Assembly: GCF_002975275.1 (NCBI RefSeq)
Contig: NZ_PCOQ01000012.1
Span: 106,529-170,528, forward strand
DNA from: Achromobacter sp. MYb9
Lineage (GTDB): Bacteria > Pseudomonadota > Gammaproteobacteria > Burkholderiales > Burkholderiaceae_B
DNA: 64,000 bases
Direction of reading: 5' to 3'
The notes beneath the pieces were generated by a model, which saw nothing but the letters and a program-made list of their open reading frames with translations, was not told where the DNA came from and did not search any database. How positions within the stretch are numbered: the first letter of the stretch is position 1; every line of letters begins with the position of its first letter. Both the position numbers and the translations under genes were made by a program. Below, one piece after another: positions 36,401 to 46,154 of this stretch.

Positions 36401-37073
36401 CCTGGTCCACGTAGCGCTTCAAGATCGGCGACAGGTAGGCGTCCACCACCGTGGTGTCGCCGCGCGACACGAACTTGATCAGCGGGCTGACCTCGTGCGA
36501 AGCCGATACCTGCGTGAACCCGATCTCGCTCGCGATGCGAGCGGCACGCTGCTCGTGCCCGGTGGCGTGCCAGGCGTGCATGAAGACGATGGCAACGGCG
36601 CGAATGCCGCTATCGAAGGCGGCTTGCATGCTTTGGCGCAGGCCTGCTTCGTCAAGGTCGCGAATGACCTCGCCGTCCGCCGCCACGCGCTCGTCGGCCT
36701 CGACGACCGACTCGTACAGCATTTCGGGCAGCATGACGTTGCGGTCGAACAGCCGCGGCCGGTTCTGGTAGGCAATGCGAAGACCATCGCGGAAGCCGCG
36801 CGTCGTCACCAGCAAGGTGCGCTCGCCTTTGCGTTCCAGCAAGGCGTTGGTCGCAACGGTGGTACCCATCTTCACGCAGTCGACCTGCTCGACAGGCACC
36901 GGCTGCCCGGGCGCCACGCCCAGCAGCTTGCGGATGCCCGCGACCGCCGCGTCACGATACTGCTCGGGATTCTCCGACAGCATCTTCGCGGTGGTGGTGG
37001 TGCCATCGGGGCGCCGCGCCACGATGTCGGTAAAGGTGCCCCCACGATCAATCCAGAATTGCCACTTCTTCAT
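33447..37073 (-). CDS. 5-oxoprolinase (ATP-hydrolysing), HyuA-HyuB fusion
   Basis: At 1208 aa this matches full-length ATP-dependent 5-oxoprolinase, which opens 5-oxoproline to glutamate. The N-terminal hydantoinase-A half has [36 protein letters not shown] and [20 protein letters not shown]. The hydantoinase-B half starts near residue 690 ([20 protein letters not shown]) and has [21 protein letters not shown] and ending [14 protein letters not shown]-methylhydantoinase-like activities share this architecture, so the substrate is not certain. It follows the MarR-like gene by 78 bp on the same strand and has an AAGGA ribosome-binding site. Confidence 0.9.
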   Translation of the reverse strand: MKKWQFWIDRGGTFTDIVARRPDGTTTTAKMLSENPEQYRDAAVAGIRKLLGVAPGQPVPVEQVDCVKMGTTVATNALLERKGERTLLVTTRGFRDGLRIAYQNRPRLFDRNVMLPEMLYESVVEADERVAADGEVIRDLDEAGLRQSMQAAFDSGIRAVAIVFMHAWHATGHEQRAARIASEIGFTQVSASHEVSPLIKFVSRGDTTVVDAYLSPILKRYVDQVAGELPGIRLMFMQSSGGLTDAHRFRGKDAILSGPAGGIVGMVRTSEIAGFPKVIGFDMGGTSTDVSHYAGEFEREFETQVAGVRMRAPMMSIHTVAAGGGSILHFDGARLRVGPDSAGANPGPACYRRGGPLAVTDCNVLLGKIQPDFFPKVFGPDANEALDRDAVVDRFTAMSDEVRAATGREMTPEQLAEGFLEIAVGNMAEAIKRISVQRGHDVTEYALTVFGGAGGQHACLVADALGMTTVFAHPLGGVLSAYGMGLADQTDMRQKTVEKVLDASLMGQVKDELDELASQAVGELRRQHVPEGDISVQRRLHLKYRGTDTALEVAFSDLDQARSDFEAAYRQRYSFLMPNRELVVETISVEATGGGERVGEAAVSRTREGALAPRRVVGMYSAGAWRDTPLYVREDMAGGDVVAGPAIISEPNQTTVVEPGWQAELTLQDHFVIRREEVRQERRVVGTQADPVMLEVFNNLFMSIAEQMGYRLQNTAYSVNIKERLDFSCAIFDAQARLIANAPHMPVHLGSMGESVRTVMNANAGRMMPGDAYVVNDPYHGGTHLPDVTVITPVFDHDGRQILFYVGSRGHHADIGGTTPGSMPPDSKTVEDEGVLFTNFQLVKNGEFREQAARDILGSGRWPARNPDQNIADMHAQIAANEKGVQELLRMCDHFGLDVVRAYMGHVQDNAEEAVRRVISVLKDGSYEYPLDNGAVIRVAVKVDTAARTAVVDFTGTSAQLDNNFNAPGAIAVAAVLYVFRTLVNDDIPLNDGCLVPLSIIVPEGSMLRPNPPASVVAGNVETSMCIVNALYGALGVLAASQGTMNNFTFGNARHQYYETISGGTGAGPVRIDAAGPHDEGFAGTSVVQAHMTNSRLTDPEVLEFRFPVRLESYEIRKGSGGAGRYPGGEGGVRRIRFLEDMTAAILSNNRRFAPFGLAGGQPGAMGRNTVERVDGSIEELGPQDSAQLHPGDVFVVETPGGGGYGAP

Positions 37074-37151
37074 ACATGTCCTTGAAAACGAACGGCCGCG
37101 GCGCGTAAGCCGCGGTCGGAGTGCAGGTGACGGGGCGTGCCCGAAAGGGAA

Positions 37152-37661
37152 TCAGAGAGAGGTTGCCGCCCGGGCCGCCTGGTCGTACAGGCCGGACAAC
37201 GCGCGCAGCGTGTGCGCCAGCTGCCGGCTGAATTCCAGCCCGCCCCCGCCCGGCGCATCGAGGCCGGCGGTCAGGCATTGTTCGCGGATCTCGCCGTAGC
37301 GCTTGATGATCGCCGCGCCTTCCGGCGTGACGCTATAGAACACTTCCTTGCTGCTGCGCTGGCCTTGCACCACGCCAAGGCGATCCAGCTTCTTCAGCGC
37401 GTAGCTGACGATATGCGTGTCTTCGACATTGAGCGTGAAGCAGATGTCGGCCAGCTTCTTGGGACGCTGCCGGTGGTAGACATGGTGAAAGACCATGACG
37501 TCCGTGGGCGTCAGTTCCGGCAGGCCGGCCGCCGCCATGCAGCGCACCGTCCACCGGTCGAAGGCGTGGCTGGCGATCATCAGCCCGAACTCGACTTCGG
37601 ACAGATCGGGCGCGCTGCCGTCGGCAAGATGGGACGACGACGCGATCAGAGAAGAGCTCAT
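37152..37661 (-). CDS. MarR-like winged-helix regulator
   Basis: The 169-aa protein has a winged-helix core: LTPTDVMVFHHVYHR, LADICFTLNVEDTHIVSYAL (recognition-helix region) and KKLDRLGVVQGQRSSKEVFYSVTPEGAAII (wing). It matches the MarR-type layout and lacks a separate effector domain. It precedes the 5-oxoprolinase gene on the same strand and follows a perfect inverted repeat, suggesting an autoregulated operon. The effector is unknown; a substrate or product of the oxoprolinase is plausible. Confidence 0.8.
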   Translation of the reverse strand: MSSSLIASSSHLADGSAPDLSEVEFGLMIASHAFDRWTVRCMAAAGLPELTPTDVMVFHHVYHRQRPKKLADICFTLNVEDTHIVSYALKKLDRLGVVQGQRSSKEVFYSVTPEGAAIIKRYGEIREQCLTAGLDAPGGGGLEFSRQLAHTLRALSGLYDQAARAATSL

Positions 37662-37702
37662 GGAAGGCGCTAGCCAAGTTGATCTGATCGAAATACTAAT
37701 AA

Positions 37703-37725
37703 TTTATGGATAGTTCATCCATAAA
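37703..37725 (-). promoter_or_regulatory. Perfect inverted repeat upstream of the MarR-like gene, candidate operator
   Basis: TTTATGGAT (37703-37711) and ATCCATAAA (37717-37725) are perfect inverted arms around a 5-base spacer, 42 bp upstream of the start codon in an AT-rich patch with -10-like TATTAG nearby. MarR-family repressors bind palindromes of this size overlapping their own promoter. There is no T-run of terminator type on the minus strand. Confidence 0.6.
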
Positions 37726-37800
37726 AAATAACCATCAGACGACAGGAAACCCCCATTTCGAGGGAAATCCCCTAGCGTTTTACCCAGCAAATTCGGGAAT

Positions 37801-38571
37801 TCAGGGGGCAGACCAGCCCATTGGCAGGTTGGCTCGGATCAGCCAGCCCGCAATCGAAATACGGGGCGCGATGTCGGGCATGGCGTCCCCCGGGCCGAAC
37901 CAGCGGGCATCGGCGATCTCGTCTTCTTGCACCCGGATATCGCCCGACACGTAGTCGGCCGTGAAGGCGACCATCAGCGAATGCGGGAACGGCCAGGGCT
38001 GGCTGCCGAAATACTGCAGGTTGCCGACCTTCAGGCCGACTTCTTCGAAGACCTCGCGGTGCACGGTCTGTTCGATGCTCTCGCCCGGTTCGACGAACCC
38101 GGCCAAGGCGGTGTAGCGGGACGTGGCCGTGGTGGTGTGGCGCGCCAGCAGGATGCTGTCGCCCTTGCGGATCAGCACCATCATCGCAGGCGAAATGCGC
38201 GGATACGCCGAGAAACCGCAGGACGGGCAGCGAAGGCAGAATTCGTGCGCGACCCGTTCGGCTGGCGTGCCGCAGACACCACAGAACCGGTGCGTGCGCG
38301 CCCATTCCGCGATCTGGTAGGCCCGGCCCGCCAGCGCCATGCGTTCGTCGTCCAGCACCCCGAACAAGGAACGCAGCTTCTTGAAGGCGTAGCCCTCGGG
38401 CGCTTCCAGCCCCGGGTCCACATGAATCGTGCGGTACGGCGATGCGGGCGTGATCCAGACTGGCTGCAAGGCGGCGGGCGCCAGGCCGATGCGCTCACAC
38501 AGCGCCATATCCGGCAGCACGCTGGACGTTTCTTGAACCAGCAATTCATCACGGCGAAATACGAAATTCAC
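37801..38571 (-). CDS. nudC: NAD+ diphosphatase / RNA decapping Nudix hydrolase NudC
   Basis: The 256-aa enzyme cleaves NAD(H) and removes NAD caps from RNA. It has a zinc ribbon (CGVC at 97-100, CLRCPSC at 112-118), the Nudix box GFVEPGESIEQTVHREVFEE running to about residue 180, and the NudC-specific SQPWPFPHS that binds the nicotinamide ribose. The start is placed at GTG 38571, giving MNFVFRRDELL and nearly the E. coli length (257 aa), with AGAGG just upstream; the frame stays open further upstream but is unlike the family. It is divergent from the TRAP transporter genes over 278 bp. Confidence 0.92.
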   Translation of the reverse strand: MNFVFRRDELLVQETSSVLPDMALCERIGLAPAALQPVWITPASPYRTIHVDPGLEAPEGYAFKKLRSLFGVLDDERMALAGRAYQIAEWARTHRFCGVCGTPAERVAHEFCLRCPSCGFSAYPRISPAMMVLIRKGDSILLARHTTTATSRYTALAGFVEPGESIEQTVHREVFEEVGLKVGNLQYFGSQPWPFPHSLMVAFTADYVSGDIRVQEDEIADARWFGPGDAMPDIAPRISIAGWLIRANLPMGWSAP

Positions 38572-38849
38572 ACGGGCCTCTGCACTACGTTTTCGATCTT
38601 GCAATCTTAGAAGAAAAACGGGTCCCTGGATGCGTGGCGACGCCGCGACGCAAAAAGATTCAACCTTCAACGATAGCGGGTCCGTCAGCCTAGGATTAAC
38701 CCGTAAAACCCCTTTTTTTGTGCGCGATGTTGCCCCGCAGCACCCTAGAATGGCACGGCTTTCAAGCCGCGCCACAACGGCGCGGCCATCTCTTTCGCAA
38801 TGCCTATCGGGCACAACCCGTCTTCATCATTCGCAAAGAAGGACCACTC

Positions 38850-39824
38850 ATGTACAAGAAAATCTCGCTGCTGGCTGGCAGCATCATCCTGGCGTTCAGC
38901 GCGGGCGCACAGGCGCAAACGAAGTGGGACCTGCCCAGCGCCTACCCGGCCAGCAACTTCCACGTGGAAAACCTGACGACGTTCATCAAGGACGTCGACA
39001 CCCTGTCGCAAGGCAAGCTGAAGATCCAGCTGCACAACAACGCGTCGCTGTACAAGGCCCCAGAAATCAAGCGCGCCGTGCAAGGCAACCAGGCGCAAAT
39101 CGGCGAAATCCTGCTGACCAACTTCGCCAACGAAGACCCGATCTACGAACTGGACGGCCTGCCCTTCCTGGCCACCGGCTATGACGCGTCGTTCAAGCTG
39201 TACCAGGCGCAGAAACCGTTCCTGGAAAAAAAGCTGGCTTCTCAGGGCATGACCCTGCTGTACGCCGTGGCATGGCCGCCCCAGGGCATCTTCGCCAACC
39301 GCGACATCAAGCAGATCAACGACATGAAGGGCCTGAAGTGGCGCGCATACAGCCCGGTCACGGCCAAGATCGCCGAACTGGTTGGCGCGCAACCGGTCAC
39401 GGTGCAACAAGCTGAACTGGCGCAGGCGCTGGCCACCGGCGTGATCGATTCGTACATGTCGTCGGCATCCACCGGCTACGACACCAAGACCTACGAATAC
39501 ATCAAGAAGTTCTACGACACGCAAGCCTGGCTGCCCAAGAACGCCATCATCGTGAACAAGAAGGCTTTCGACGCGCTGGATCCGGCCACGCAGGATGCCT
39601 TGAAGAAGGCCGCCGCCCAAGCCGAAGAACGCGGCTGGAAGCTGTCGCAGGAAAAGAACAAGTGGTATCAGGCGGAACTGGCCAAGAACGGCATGGAAAC
39701 CATCAAGCCCACGGTCGAGCTGAAGGAAGGCCTGTCGGTGATCGGCAAACGCATGCTGGATGACTGGCTGAAGAAGGCAGGCGCCGACGGCCAAGCCATG
39801 ATCGACGCCTACAAGAAGCAGTGA
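38850..39824 (+). CDS. dctP: TRAP transporter substrate-binding protein (DctP family)
   Basis: The 324-aa periplasmic protein has a signal peptide (ISLLAGSIILAFSAGAQA, cleavage near residue 24). It has the DctP fold segments HVENLTTFIKDVDTLSQGKL, YELDGLPFLATGY and GLKWRAYSPVTAKIAELVGA, the last holding the conserved Arg that grips a substrate carboxylate. DctP-type proteins deliver organic acids to the QM permease. The ATG at 38850 has an AAGAAGGA ribosome-binding site; dctQ follows after 7 bp. The substrate cannot be read from sequence, so the symbol is generic. Confidence 0.9.
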   Translation: MYKKISLLAGSIILAFSAGAQAQTKWDLPSAYPASNFHVENLTTFIKDVDTLSQGKLKIQLHNNASLYKAPEIKRAVQGNQAQIGEILLTNFANEDPIYELDGLPFLATGYDASFKLYQAQKPFLEKKLASQGMTLLYAVAWPPQGIFANRDIKQINDMKGLKWRAYSPVTAKIAELVGAQPVTVQQAELAQALATGVIDSYMSSASTGYDTKTYEYIKKFYDTQAWLPKNAIIVNKKAFDALDPATQDALKKAAAQAEERGWKLSQEKNKWYQAELAKNGMETIKPTVELKEGLSVIGKRMLDDWLKKAGADGQAMIDAYKKQ

Positions 39825-39831
39825 TAGTTCC

Positions 39832-40332
39832 ATGCGCCGCTTTCTAGATGGTCTTTACGGCGCGGCCGGCCTGTTGGCCGGCTTGTGCACAATCGGCGTG
39901 CTGGTGTCGGTGCTGGCGGCGATCATCGCCCGCCAGCTCAGCTTCAATATCCCGGGCACCGACGCCTACGCCGGCTACTTCATGGCCGCGGCGGGTTTCC
40001 TGGCACTGGCCAGCACGTTCAAGCACGGCGAACACATCCGCGTGACGCTGCTGTTGAATTCGCTGGCCCCCGCCCCCAGCCGCCGCCTGGATATTTTCGC
40101 GCTGGTCGTCGGTTGCCTGCTGGCCGCCGCCTTCGCGTTCTTCAGCGTCAAGTTGACCTACGACTCCTGGCAGTTCCAAGACATCTCCACGTCCAACGAC
40201 GCCACCCCGCTCTGGATCCCGCAGATCTCCATGGCGGTGGGCACGATCCTGTTCCTGGTCGCCCTTCTTGACGAGCTGGTCCGCCGTACACGCGGCCTGC
40301 CCGCCGCTTCTTCGCAGCAAACCCATGAATGA
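39832..40332 (+). CDS. dctQ: TRAP transporter small permease (DctQ)
   Basis: The 166-aa membrane protein has four predicted helices, the DctQ arrangement, including GLLAGLCTIGVLVSVLAAII and YFMAAAGFLALASTFKHGEH. WIPQISMAVGTILFLVALLDE is the last helix. It pairs with DctM as the sodium-driven TRAP permease. Its end overlaps the dctM start by 8 bases, implying translational coupling. Confidence 0.9.
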   Translation: MRRFLDGLYGAAGLLAGLCTIGVLVSVLAAIIARQLSFNIPGTDAYAGYFMAAAGFLALASTFKHGEHIRVTLLLNSLAPAPSRRLDIFALVVGCLLAAAFAFFSVKLTYDSWQFQDISTSNDATPLWIPQISMAVGTILFLVALLDELVRRTRGLPAASSQQTHE

Positions 40333-41626
40333 ACTTCTTGTCATTACCCTATTGGTCGTCTCGATCTTCGTGCTGTTGGGCTGCGGGGTCTGGGTCGGCC
40401 TGACGCTGGCGGGCACGGCCTGGATCGGGATGGAGATCTTTTCCAGCCGGCCGGCGGGCGACGCCATGGCTGTCACCATCTGGGGCGCTTCGTCCAGCTG
40501 GACGCTGACCGCCCTGCCGCTGTTCTTGTGGATGGGGGAAATCCTGTTCCGCACCCGACTGTCCGAGGATCTGTTCAAGGGCCTGGCCCCGTGGTTGAAC
40601 CGGTTGCCCGGCCGGCTGCTGCACACGAACGTGATCGGTTGCGCCATCTTCGCCGCCGTGTCGGGATCATCGGCCGCCACCTGCGCCACCGTCGGCAAGA
40701 TGACGATTCCCGAACTGACCCGCCGCGGCTACCCGGAAGACAAGATCCTGGGCACGCTGTCCGGCGCCGGCACATTGGGCCTGCTGATCCCGCCGTCCAT
40801 CATCATGATCGTCTACGGCGTGGCGGCGGACGTCTCCATCGCCAAGCTGTTCATCGCCGGCATCTTTCCGGGCGCCATGCTGGCCCTGCTGTTCATGGGC
40901 TACATCGCCTGGTGGGCGATCCGCAACCCCGACCAAGTCCCCGCGGCCGACCCGGGCCTGACGTTCATGCAGAAACTGTCGCGGTCGCGCCACCTCATCC
41001 CCGTGATGCTGCTGATCGGCGCGGTGCTGGGTTCGATCTACTCCGGCATCGCCACGGCCACGGAAGCGGCCGCGGTAGGCGTCGTGGGCGCGTTGATCCT
41101 GTCTGGGCTGCAGGGCTCGCTGACGCGCGCCACGTTCAAGCAATCGCTACTGGGCGCCACGCGCCTGTACTGCATGATCGCGCTGATCCTGGCGGGCGCG
41201 CAGTTTCTGACCCTGGCCATGGGCTACATCGGCCTGCCGCGCGCACTGGCGGAATGGATTGGCGGATTGGGCCTGTCGCAATTCGGCCTGATCATGGCGT
41301 TGATGGTGTTCTTCGTCGTGCTCGGCTGCTTCCTGGACGGCATTTCGATCGTGGTGCTGACCATGGGCGTGCTGCTGCCGACGGTGCAAGCCGCCGGAAT
41401 CGACCTGATCTGGTTCGGCATCTTCATCGTTTTCGTGGTGGAAATGGCACAGATCACGCCGCCGGTGGGCTTCAACCTGTTCGTGCTGTCGGGCATGAGC
41501 GGGCGGGAACTGCCTTACATCGCCCGCGCCTCGCTGCCGATGTTCTTCCTGATGATCCTGGCGGTCCTGCTGCTCTATGCCATCCCTGGCATCGCGACGT
41601 GGCTGCCACTGCACATGACCTTGTAA
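40325..41626 (+). CDS. dctM: TRAP transporter large permease (DctM)
   Basis: The 433-aa protein has about 12 membrane helices and the TRAP large-subunit motifs AVSGSSAATCATVGKMTIPEL, GAGTLGLLIPPSIIMIVYGV, SGIATATEAAAVGVVGALIL and DGISIVVLTMGVLLPTVQAA. The ATG at 40325 is inside the end of dctQ. It completes a dctPQM operon closed by a strong terminator 18 bp downstream. Another frame open across this gene into the porin is only a shadow. Confidence 0.93.
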   Translation: MNELLVITLLVVSIFVLLGCGVWVGLTLAGTAWIGMEIFSSRPAGDAMAVTIWGASSSWTLTALPLFLWMGEILFRTRLSEDLFKGLAPWLNRLPGRLLHTNVIGCAIFAAVSGSSAATCATVGKMTIPELTRRGYPEDKILGTLSGAGTLGLLIPPSIIMIVYGVAADVSIAKLFIAGIFPGAMLALLFMGYIAWWAIRNPDQVPAADPGLTFMQKLSRSRHLIPVMLLIGAVLGSIYSGIATATEAAAVGVVGALILSGLQGSLTRATFKQSLLGATRLYCMIALILAGAQFLTLAMGYIGLPRALAEWIGGLGLSQFGLIMALMVFFVVLGCFLDGISIVVLTMGVLLPTVQAAGIDLIWFGIFIVFVVEMAQITPPVGFNLFVLSGMSGRELPYIARASLPMFFLMILAVLLLYAIPGIATWLPLHMTL

Positions 41627-41644
41627 ATCGTCATGGCTCTGCTG

Positions 41645-41674
41645 AAACCCCGTTCTTCGAACGGGGTTTTTTTT
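41645..41674 (+). terminator. Intrinsic terminator of the dctPQM operon
   Basis: The stem CCCCGTTC/GAACGGGG with a TTC loop is followed by eight T residues. This is a textbook terminator. Confidence 0.95.
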
Positions 41675-41961
41675 GGGGACGATCCGGCGATGGTTCCCCG
41701 CGCCTCCTGTTTTCGAATTCTGTAAACCAGGGAAAACGCCGAAAAAAAAGTGGCCCTATACAACCGGTAACTTTTTTAGAATCCCCTGGCGCTTACACGT
41801 TGCACCAATGTGGCGCAGTCATACCTTTCGGGCCAACGCTCCGGACCCGCGCTTACTCAAAGCGTCGGTGCCGCGGCCCGGCGTCAGACGATCCGCCCGG
41901 CGCAACACACCCGGCCACAAGCCCGGTGCAATCAAAAACAGCTACACAGGAGGAGTCCTCA
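41675..41961 (+). other. Untranslated region upstream of the porin gene
   Basis: The 335-bp gap after dctM holds the terminator and then a long leader with poly-A and poly-T patches (AAAAAAAA near 41741, TTTTTT near 41771). A TAGAAT -10-like element lies at about 41776. The region ends in a strong AGGAGGAG ribosome-binding site. I see no conserved small gene. Porin leaders are often small-RNA targets, but nothing specific is visible. Confidence 0.4.
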
Positions 41962-43035
41962 GTGAAACGCATCACCCTATCCCTCGCCCTCGCGGGCCTT
42001 GGCCTGGCCGCCGGCTCGGCTTCGGCTGAAACCAGCGTCACCCTGTACGGCATCGCCGACGTCAGCATCCGCTACCTGAACACCAGCGCCGGCAGCGTTG
42101 GCCAGGAAGGCAGCCGCGTCTCGATGGAGAACGGCGCCATTTCGAACAGCCGCTGGGGCCTGCGTGGCTCGGAAGACCTGGGCAACGGCAACCGTGCCTT
42201 CTTCCGCCTGGAAAACGGCTTCAACCTGCAGAACGGCAATTCGTCGGCGTCCGGCAAGACGTTCGGCCGCCTGGCCTACGTGGGCCTTGATGGCGGCAGC
42301 ATCGGCCAATTGACCCTGGGTCTGCAAAACACCCCGATGCACGATCTGCTGGCCGACTACTTCGACCCGCTGACCATCGGCAACTACGACCAGAACGCCT
42401 GGATGCCCGCCGCCATGGGCCGCGTGCGTACCAACAACATGACCAAGTACGCCAACACCATTGGCGACTTGTCCGTGGCGCTGTCGTGGGCCAACGGCGA
42501 AAGCTGGGAAGACCACAAGGCCGGCCAGCAGTATGGCGCCAGCCTGCGCTACATGGTTGGCAAGCTGGGCCTGGGCGCCGCCTATCAGCAGACCTTCGAC
42601 GGCACCGATTCCGATCTGCGCCAGCGTGTCTGGAACTTGAACGCGTCCTACCAATTCGACAGCGCCAAGATCTTCGCCGGCTACTACAACGGCCGCGACG
42701 AAACGGGCTGGGTCAACGCCGTCATGGGCGGCACCACCACCGCCTCGGGGCTGGACCGCAAGGACAACGGCTACTTCGCCGGCGTGACCTGGCAAGCCAC
42801 CCCGCGTTGGGCCATCACCGGCGCCGGCTACTACGACCAGAGCAAGAACGTGGTCACGGAAGGCGACAAGGGCAAGCGCTACGCGCTGGTCGCGGTGGCG
42901 GAATACGCGCTGTCCAAGCGTTCGCAAGTCTACGGCACCGTGGACTGGAACAAGGTCAGCGACGCCGCCAGCGGCGAAATCGCCGGCAAGAGCAATCAGG
43001 TCGGCGCGGCAGTGGGCTTCCGCCATATTTTCTAA
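41962..43035 (+). CDS. Trimeric general porin (Gram-negative porin family, OmpC-like)
   Basis: The 357-aa outer-membrane porin has a signal peptide (ITLSLALAGLGLAAGSASA) and a mature start ETSVTLYGIADVSIRYLN, characteristic of Burkholderiales porins. SRWGLRGSEDLGNGNRAFFR and LENGFNLQNG form the early strands, and it ends AVGFRHIF with terminal Phe. The start codon is GTG at 41962, supported by the AGGAGG about 9 bases upstream and the position of the signal peptide. It is alone in its transcription unit, between terminators. Confidence 0.93.
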   Translation: MKRITLSLALAGLGLAAGSASAETSVTLYGIADVSIRYLNTSAGSVGQEGSRVSMENGAISNSRWGLRGSEDLGNGNRAFFRLENGFNLQNGNSSASGKTFGRLAYVGLDGGSIGQLTLGLQNTPMHDLLADYFDPLTIGNYDQNAWMPAAMGRVRTNNMTKYANTIGDLSVALSWANGESWEDHKAGQQYGASLRYMVGKLGLGAAYQQTFDGTDSDLRQRVWNLNASYQFDSAKIFAGYYNGRDETGWVNAVMGGTTTASGLDRKDNGYFAGVTWQATPRWAITGAGYYDQSKNVVTEGDKGKRYALVAVAEYALSKRSQVYGTVDWNKVSDAASGEIAGKSNQVGAAVGFRHIF

Positions 43036-43073
43036 AGCCTGACTGCCTTGCGGCCCGCGCCTGGGCCGCATGG

Positions 43074-43108
43074 AAAAAAGCCCATCGCGACAAGGCGATG
43101 GGCTTTTT
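43074..43108. terminator. Bidirectional intrinsic terminator after the porin gene
   Basis: An A6 run, the stem AGCCCATCGC/GCGATGGGCT and a T5 run stop the porin transcript and, on the minus strand, the DUF1445 gene that ends at 43115. Confidence 0.95.
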
Positions 43109-43114
43109 GTTTGT

Positions 43115-43921
43115 CTACAGCATCGCCATGCGGCTGTTGACGAGGTCGGTCACCAGCATATGCCCCGGCGCATGCGTGATGCAGAACTCGGGCCGCACCG
43201 ACGCGACCACGGACTGGGGCGTCACGCCGCAAGCCCAGAACACCGGCATTTCGCCGGGCCGGATCTCGACGGCATCACCGTAGTCCGGCCGATCGATATT
43301 CGAAATACCGATCAGCGACGGGTCCCCGATGTGCACGGGAGCACCGTGCACGGAGGGAAAGCGCGAGGTCACCTGGATGGCGCGGATCGCGTCCGCCGCT
43401 TTCAACGGCCGCATGGAAACCACCAAGGGCCCGCCAAATACGCCGGCGGGATGGGTGGGGATGTTGGTGCGGTACATGGGCACATTGCAGCCCTGCTCGA
43501 TGTGGCGCACGGGCAGGCCGTTATCCAGCATCGCCTCTTCGAACGAAAACGAGCAACCGATCAGGAACGACACGAGGTCATCGCGCCAGTAATCGCGCAC
43601 GTCCGTGGGTTCGGCGACCAATTCCCCGTCCTTCCAGACTCGATAGCGCGGAATGTCGGTTCGGATATCGATGTCCACGCCCAATTCGGGCAACGCCGGG
43701 TCGCCCGGTTCGGACATGGCCAGCAAAGGACAAGGCTTGGGATTGCGTTGGCAGAAGTGCAGGAACTGGGCCGCCAATGCGCGCGGCAGAATCGCCAGAT
43801 TCGCCTGCACATGCCCCGGGGCAAGATTGGCGGTCGGGCCGGTCAGTTTCCCGCTGCGCGCCGCCAGGCGCGCCTCGCGGGCTAGCTCGACACGGTTACG
43901 TACTACGTCGGCGGGCGCCAT
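43115..43921 (-). CDS. DUF1445 family protein (putative hydro-lyase, YcsI-like)
   Basis: The 268-aa protein matches the DUF1445/YcsI family, annotated as putative hydro-lyases: [19 protein letters not shown] near the start, [58 protein letters not shown] and the ending [17 protein letters not shown]. The family is linked to D-glutamate cyclase-type proteins and, in Bacillus, sits beside 5-oxoprolinase genes, but the activity of stand-alone members is not established. The ATG at 43921 has a GAGAGGA ribosome-binding site. It is the last gene of the TRAP-amidase cluster, 37 bp after the amidase. Confidence 0.85.
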   Translation of the reverse strand: MAPADVVRNRVELAREARLAARSGKLTGPTANLAPGHVQANLAILPRALAAQFLHFCQRNPKPCPLLAMSEPGDPALPELGVDIDIRTDIPRYRVWKDGELVAEPTDVRDYWRDDLVSFLIGCSFSFEEAMLDNGLPVRHIEQGCNVPMYRTNIPTHPAGVFGGPLVVSMRPLKAADAIRAIQVTSRFPSVHGAPVHIGDPSLIGISNIDRPDYGDAVEIRPGEMPVFWACGVTPQSVVASVRPEFCITHAPGHMLVTDLVNSRMAML

Positions 43922-43958
43922 GGAGATCCTCTCGATGCAAGGGTGAAATGGCAGCCGC

Positions 43959-45308
43959 TCAGCGGTCGGCCAGCAGCGTTTCAACCGACAGGCCGATCGC
44001 CAGGATACGGCGGTCGGCGCCGTTGCTGCCCGCGATCATCAAGCCCACCGGCGCCGTGCCTGCGGCATGGCACGGCAGCGACAACGCGCAGCCATCCAGG
44101 AAGTTGATCAGCGTGGGATTGCGCAGGATCAGGCCGTTGGCCGCGTAATAGGCCTCGTCGGAAGCCGACAGGTCAGCCACCGCGGGCGCGACGATGGGCG
44201 TGGTGGGCATGATCAGGGCGTCGTAGCCGGCGATGCGGTGGTCAACGGCGGCCACCCAGGCCTCGCGGGCGTCCAGCAGGTCAAGGTAGTCGGCGGCGGA
44301 CATGTCCTGCCCGCGCATGATGCGCGACACCACGCGCGGGTCGTAGCGCTTGCCGGCGCGGGCGATCAGGTCGCGATGCCAGGCCCAGGCTTCGGCGGCG
44401 GTGAAGCCGCCCTTGCTGTTGATGCTGCCCATTTCCGCGAATTCGGGGATGGCAATTTCGTCGACCAGCGCGCCGGCGTCTTTCAAACGCGCCACGGTGG
44501 CCGCGAACGTGTCGGCGACGTGCTTTTCCATGGCGTCCAGCGCCAACGTCGTTGGCACGGCCAGCCGCAGACCGCGCAGCGGCAGCGCATCCGGCACCGG
44601 ACCGCCGTCGCCGGACAAGATGGCGTCCAGCTCGGCGCAGCAGCGCACGCTGGCGGCGATGGGGCCGATGGAGTCCAGGTTGGCGGACAACGGCAGCACG
44701 CCCGTCATCGACACGCGCCAGGCGCTGGGCTTGAAGCCGGTCAGGCCGCACAGCGCCGCGGGAATGCGCACGGAGCCACCGGTATCGGAACCGATGCCGG
44801 CAACCGCCATGCCGTCGGCCACGGACACCGCGGCGCCGGAGGACGAGCCACCGGGGATGCGGCCGGTCTTGCGGTCGTACGGGTTCAGCGGCGTGCCGTA
44901 ATGCGGATTGATGCCCAGGCCCGAATACGCGAATTCGGTCATGTTGGTGCGGCCGATGATGACGGCACCGGCCGCGATCAGGCGCTGGACGACTTCGGCG
45001 TTCTCGTCGGCCGCCGGTTCGCCTTCGCGCGCCACCGAGCCGGCCATCGTGGTTTCGCCTTCGATGTCGAACAAGTCCTTGATGCTGATGGGCAAGCCTT
45101 CCACCGCCGACCGGACGATGCCGGCCGCGCGCAACGTGTCGGACGCGCGCGCCTGCGCCAGCGCCGATTCGGCATACAGCTTCGTGAACACGCGGGCGCC
45201 CTCGCCCGCCTCGTCGCGGGCGCGGGCCAGGGCCGCTTCAGTCAGTTGCACCGCGCTGGTGCGGCCCTCGCGCAGGGCCAAGCTCAGTTCATTCAAGGTC
45301 GAAGCCAT
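43959..45308 (-). CDS. Amidase (amidase-signature family)
   Basis: The 449-aa enzyme has the amidase-signature catalytic Ser-cisSer-Lys set: Lys in [14 protein letters not shown], the Gly/Ser-rich [20 protein letters not shown], and the nucleophile region [21 protein letters not shown]. Such enzymes hydrolyse a carboxamide to acid plus ammonia or amine. Two adjacent ATGs occur; the one at 45308 has AGGA at the better distance. It lies in a minus-strand cluster with TRAP transporter genes, DUF2848 and DUF1445, so its substrate is probably imported by that transporter. Confidence 0.92.
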   Translation of the reverse strand: MASTLNELSLALREGRTSAVQLTEAALARARDEAGEGARVFTKLYAESALAQARASDTLRAAGIVRSAVEGLPISIKDLFDIEGETTMAGSVAREGEPAADENAEVVQRLIAAGAVIIGRTNMTEFAYSGLGINPHYGTPLNPYDRKTGRIPGGSSSGAAVSVADGMAVAGIGSDTGGSVRIPAALCGLTGFKPSAWRVSMTGVLPLSANLDSIGPIAASVRCCAELDAILSGDGGPVPDALPLRGLRLAVPTTLALDAMEKHVADTFAATVARLKDAGALVDEIAIPEFAEMGSINSKGGFTAAEAWAWHRDLIARAGKRYDPRVVSRIMRGQDMSAADYLDLLDAREAWVAAVDHRIAGYDALIMPTTPIVAPAVADLSASDEAYYAANGLILRNPTLINFLDGCALSLPCHAAGTAPVGLMIAGSNGADRRILAIGLSVETLLADR

Positions 45309-45399
45309 CATTGTCCTAGTGCCGCCTTGCGGCAAAAAAGTGCGAACAGGCGCAGCCTTCCGGGGCGCGCCTGACGGTCAATGCCGTGCGAAACCGGAA

Positions 45400-46083
45400 T
45401 CAGGCCACCACAGGCAGCGATTCAACATGATAACGGTGGCGCAGCGTGCGCTGGCGGCGCGGATCGAAGAGTTCCATGGTGAAGTCCGCGGCAGCGCGGA
45501 TGCCGCCGATGGCACCCACCGTGCCGCAGGTCATGCCCGCGCCTTGCGGCAGCACGGCCGCGCCGCCGGTGTAGCCGGCGATCAGGTCTTGCGGCGTGCG
45601 CAGCGTGGACAGCGGGCCTTCCTGGTACAGCACTTTTTCGCCGTTCTCGACGATGTAGGAACGGATGACGAGTTCATCCCAGTAGTCGGCCACGTCGGCC
45701 AGACGCCAGGCCGTGGTCGCCACGGGCTTCACGCAGACCTGCTTGGACATGGCCACGCTGACCGTCTCCAGCTTGCGGTCGGTGTGGTCGGACGCGATGC
45801 TGACGTACATCTCGCCGTCCACGGCGAACACGAAGGTTTCGACCTCGCCCGAGGAATCTTCGCCCACGGCCTGCACGCTTTCCGCCTGGGTCAGCTGATT
45901 GTCGGCGATGCGGTAGTACAGCGGCACGCTGGTCGGGCGCGGCACGCCGATGGCGGCCAGCTCTTCGATGTGGTGCTCGATGGCAGCCAAGTCGCGCCCG
46001 GCCCAGCCGGCCACGATCAGGGTGTTGAAGTCCACTTCCACTTGGCGGGGATTGGCGTCGTCGATGTTGAATACGGCTTTCAT
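45400..46083 (-). CDS. DUF2848 family protein
   Basis: The 227-aa protein matches DUF2848, a family without an established function: VPLYYRIADNQLTQAESVQA, GEVETFVFAVDGEMYVSIAS, DHTDRKLETVSVAMSKQVC, GMTCGTVGAIGGI and the ending LRHRYHVESLPVV. The sequence has the flavour of a fumarylacetoacetase-like fold (acidic and His residues around DHTDR), which would suggest hydrolase or decarboxylase chemistry, but this is only an impression. It has an AGGA ribosome-binding site and lies between the TRAP large permease and the amidase. Confidence 0.82.
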   Translation of the reverse strand: MKAVFNIDDANPRQVEVDFNTLIVAGWAGRDLAAIEHHIEELAAIGVPRPTSVPLYYRIADNQLTQAESVQAVGEDSSGEVETFVFAVDGEMYVSIASDHTDRKLETVSVAMSKQVCVKPVATTAWRLADVADYWDELVIRSYIVENGEKVLYQEGPLSTLRTPQDLIAGYTGGAAVLPQGAGMTCGTVGAIGGIRAAADFTMELFDPRRQRTLRHRYHVESLPVVA

Positions 46084-46154
46084 ATCAGTCCTGCGAAATC
46101 AAAGGGTGGAATCGGGGCGGCCCTGGACGGGCCGCCGCCGCAACGGATAAGGAA

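Noticed and set aside
40528..43035. Open frame running from within dctM into the porin, suggesting a fusion
   Set aside because: The first part is out of frame with dctM and lacks family similarity. A terminator and a ribosome-binding site with GTG at 41962 mark the true porin start.
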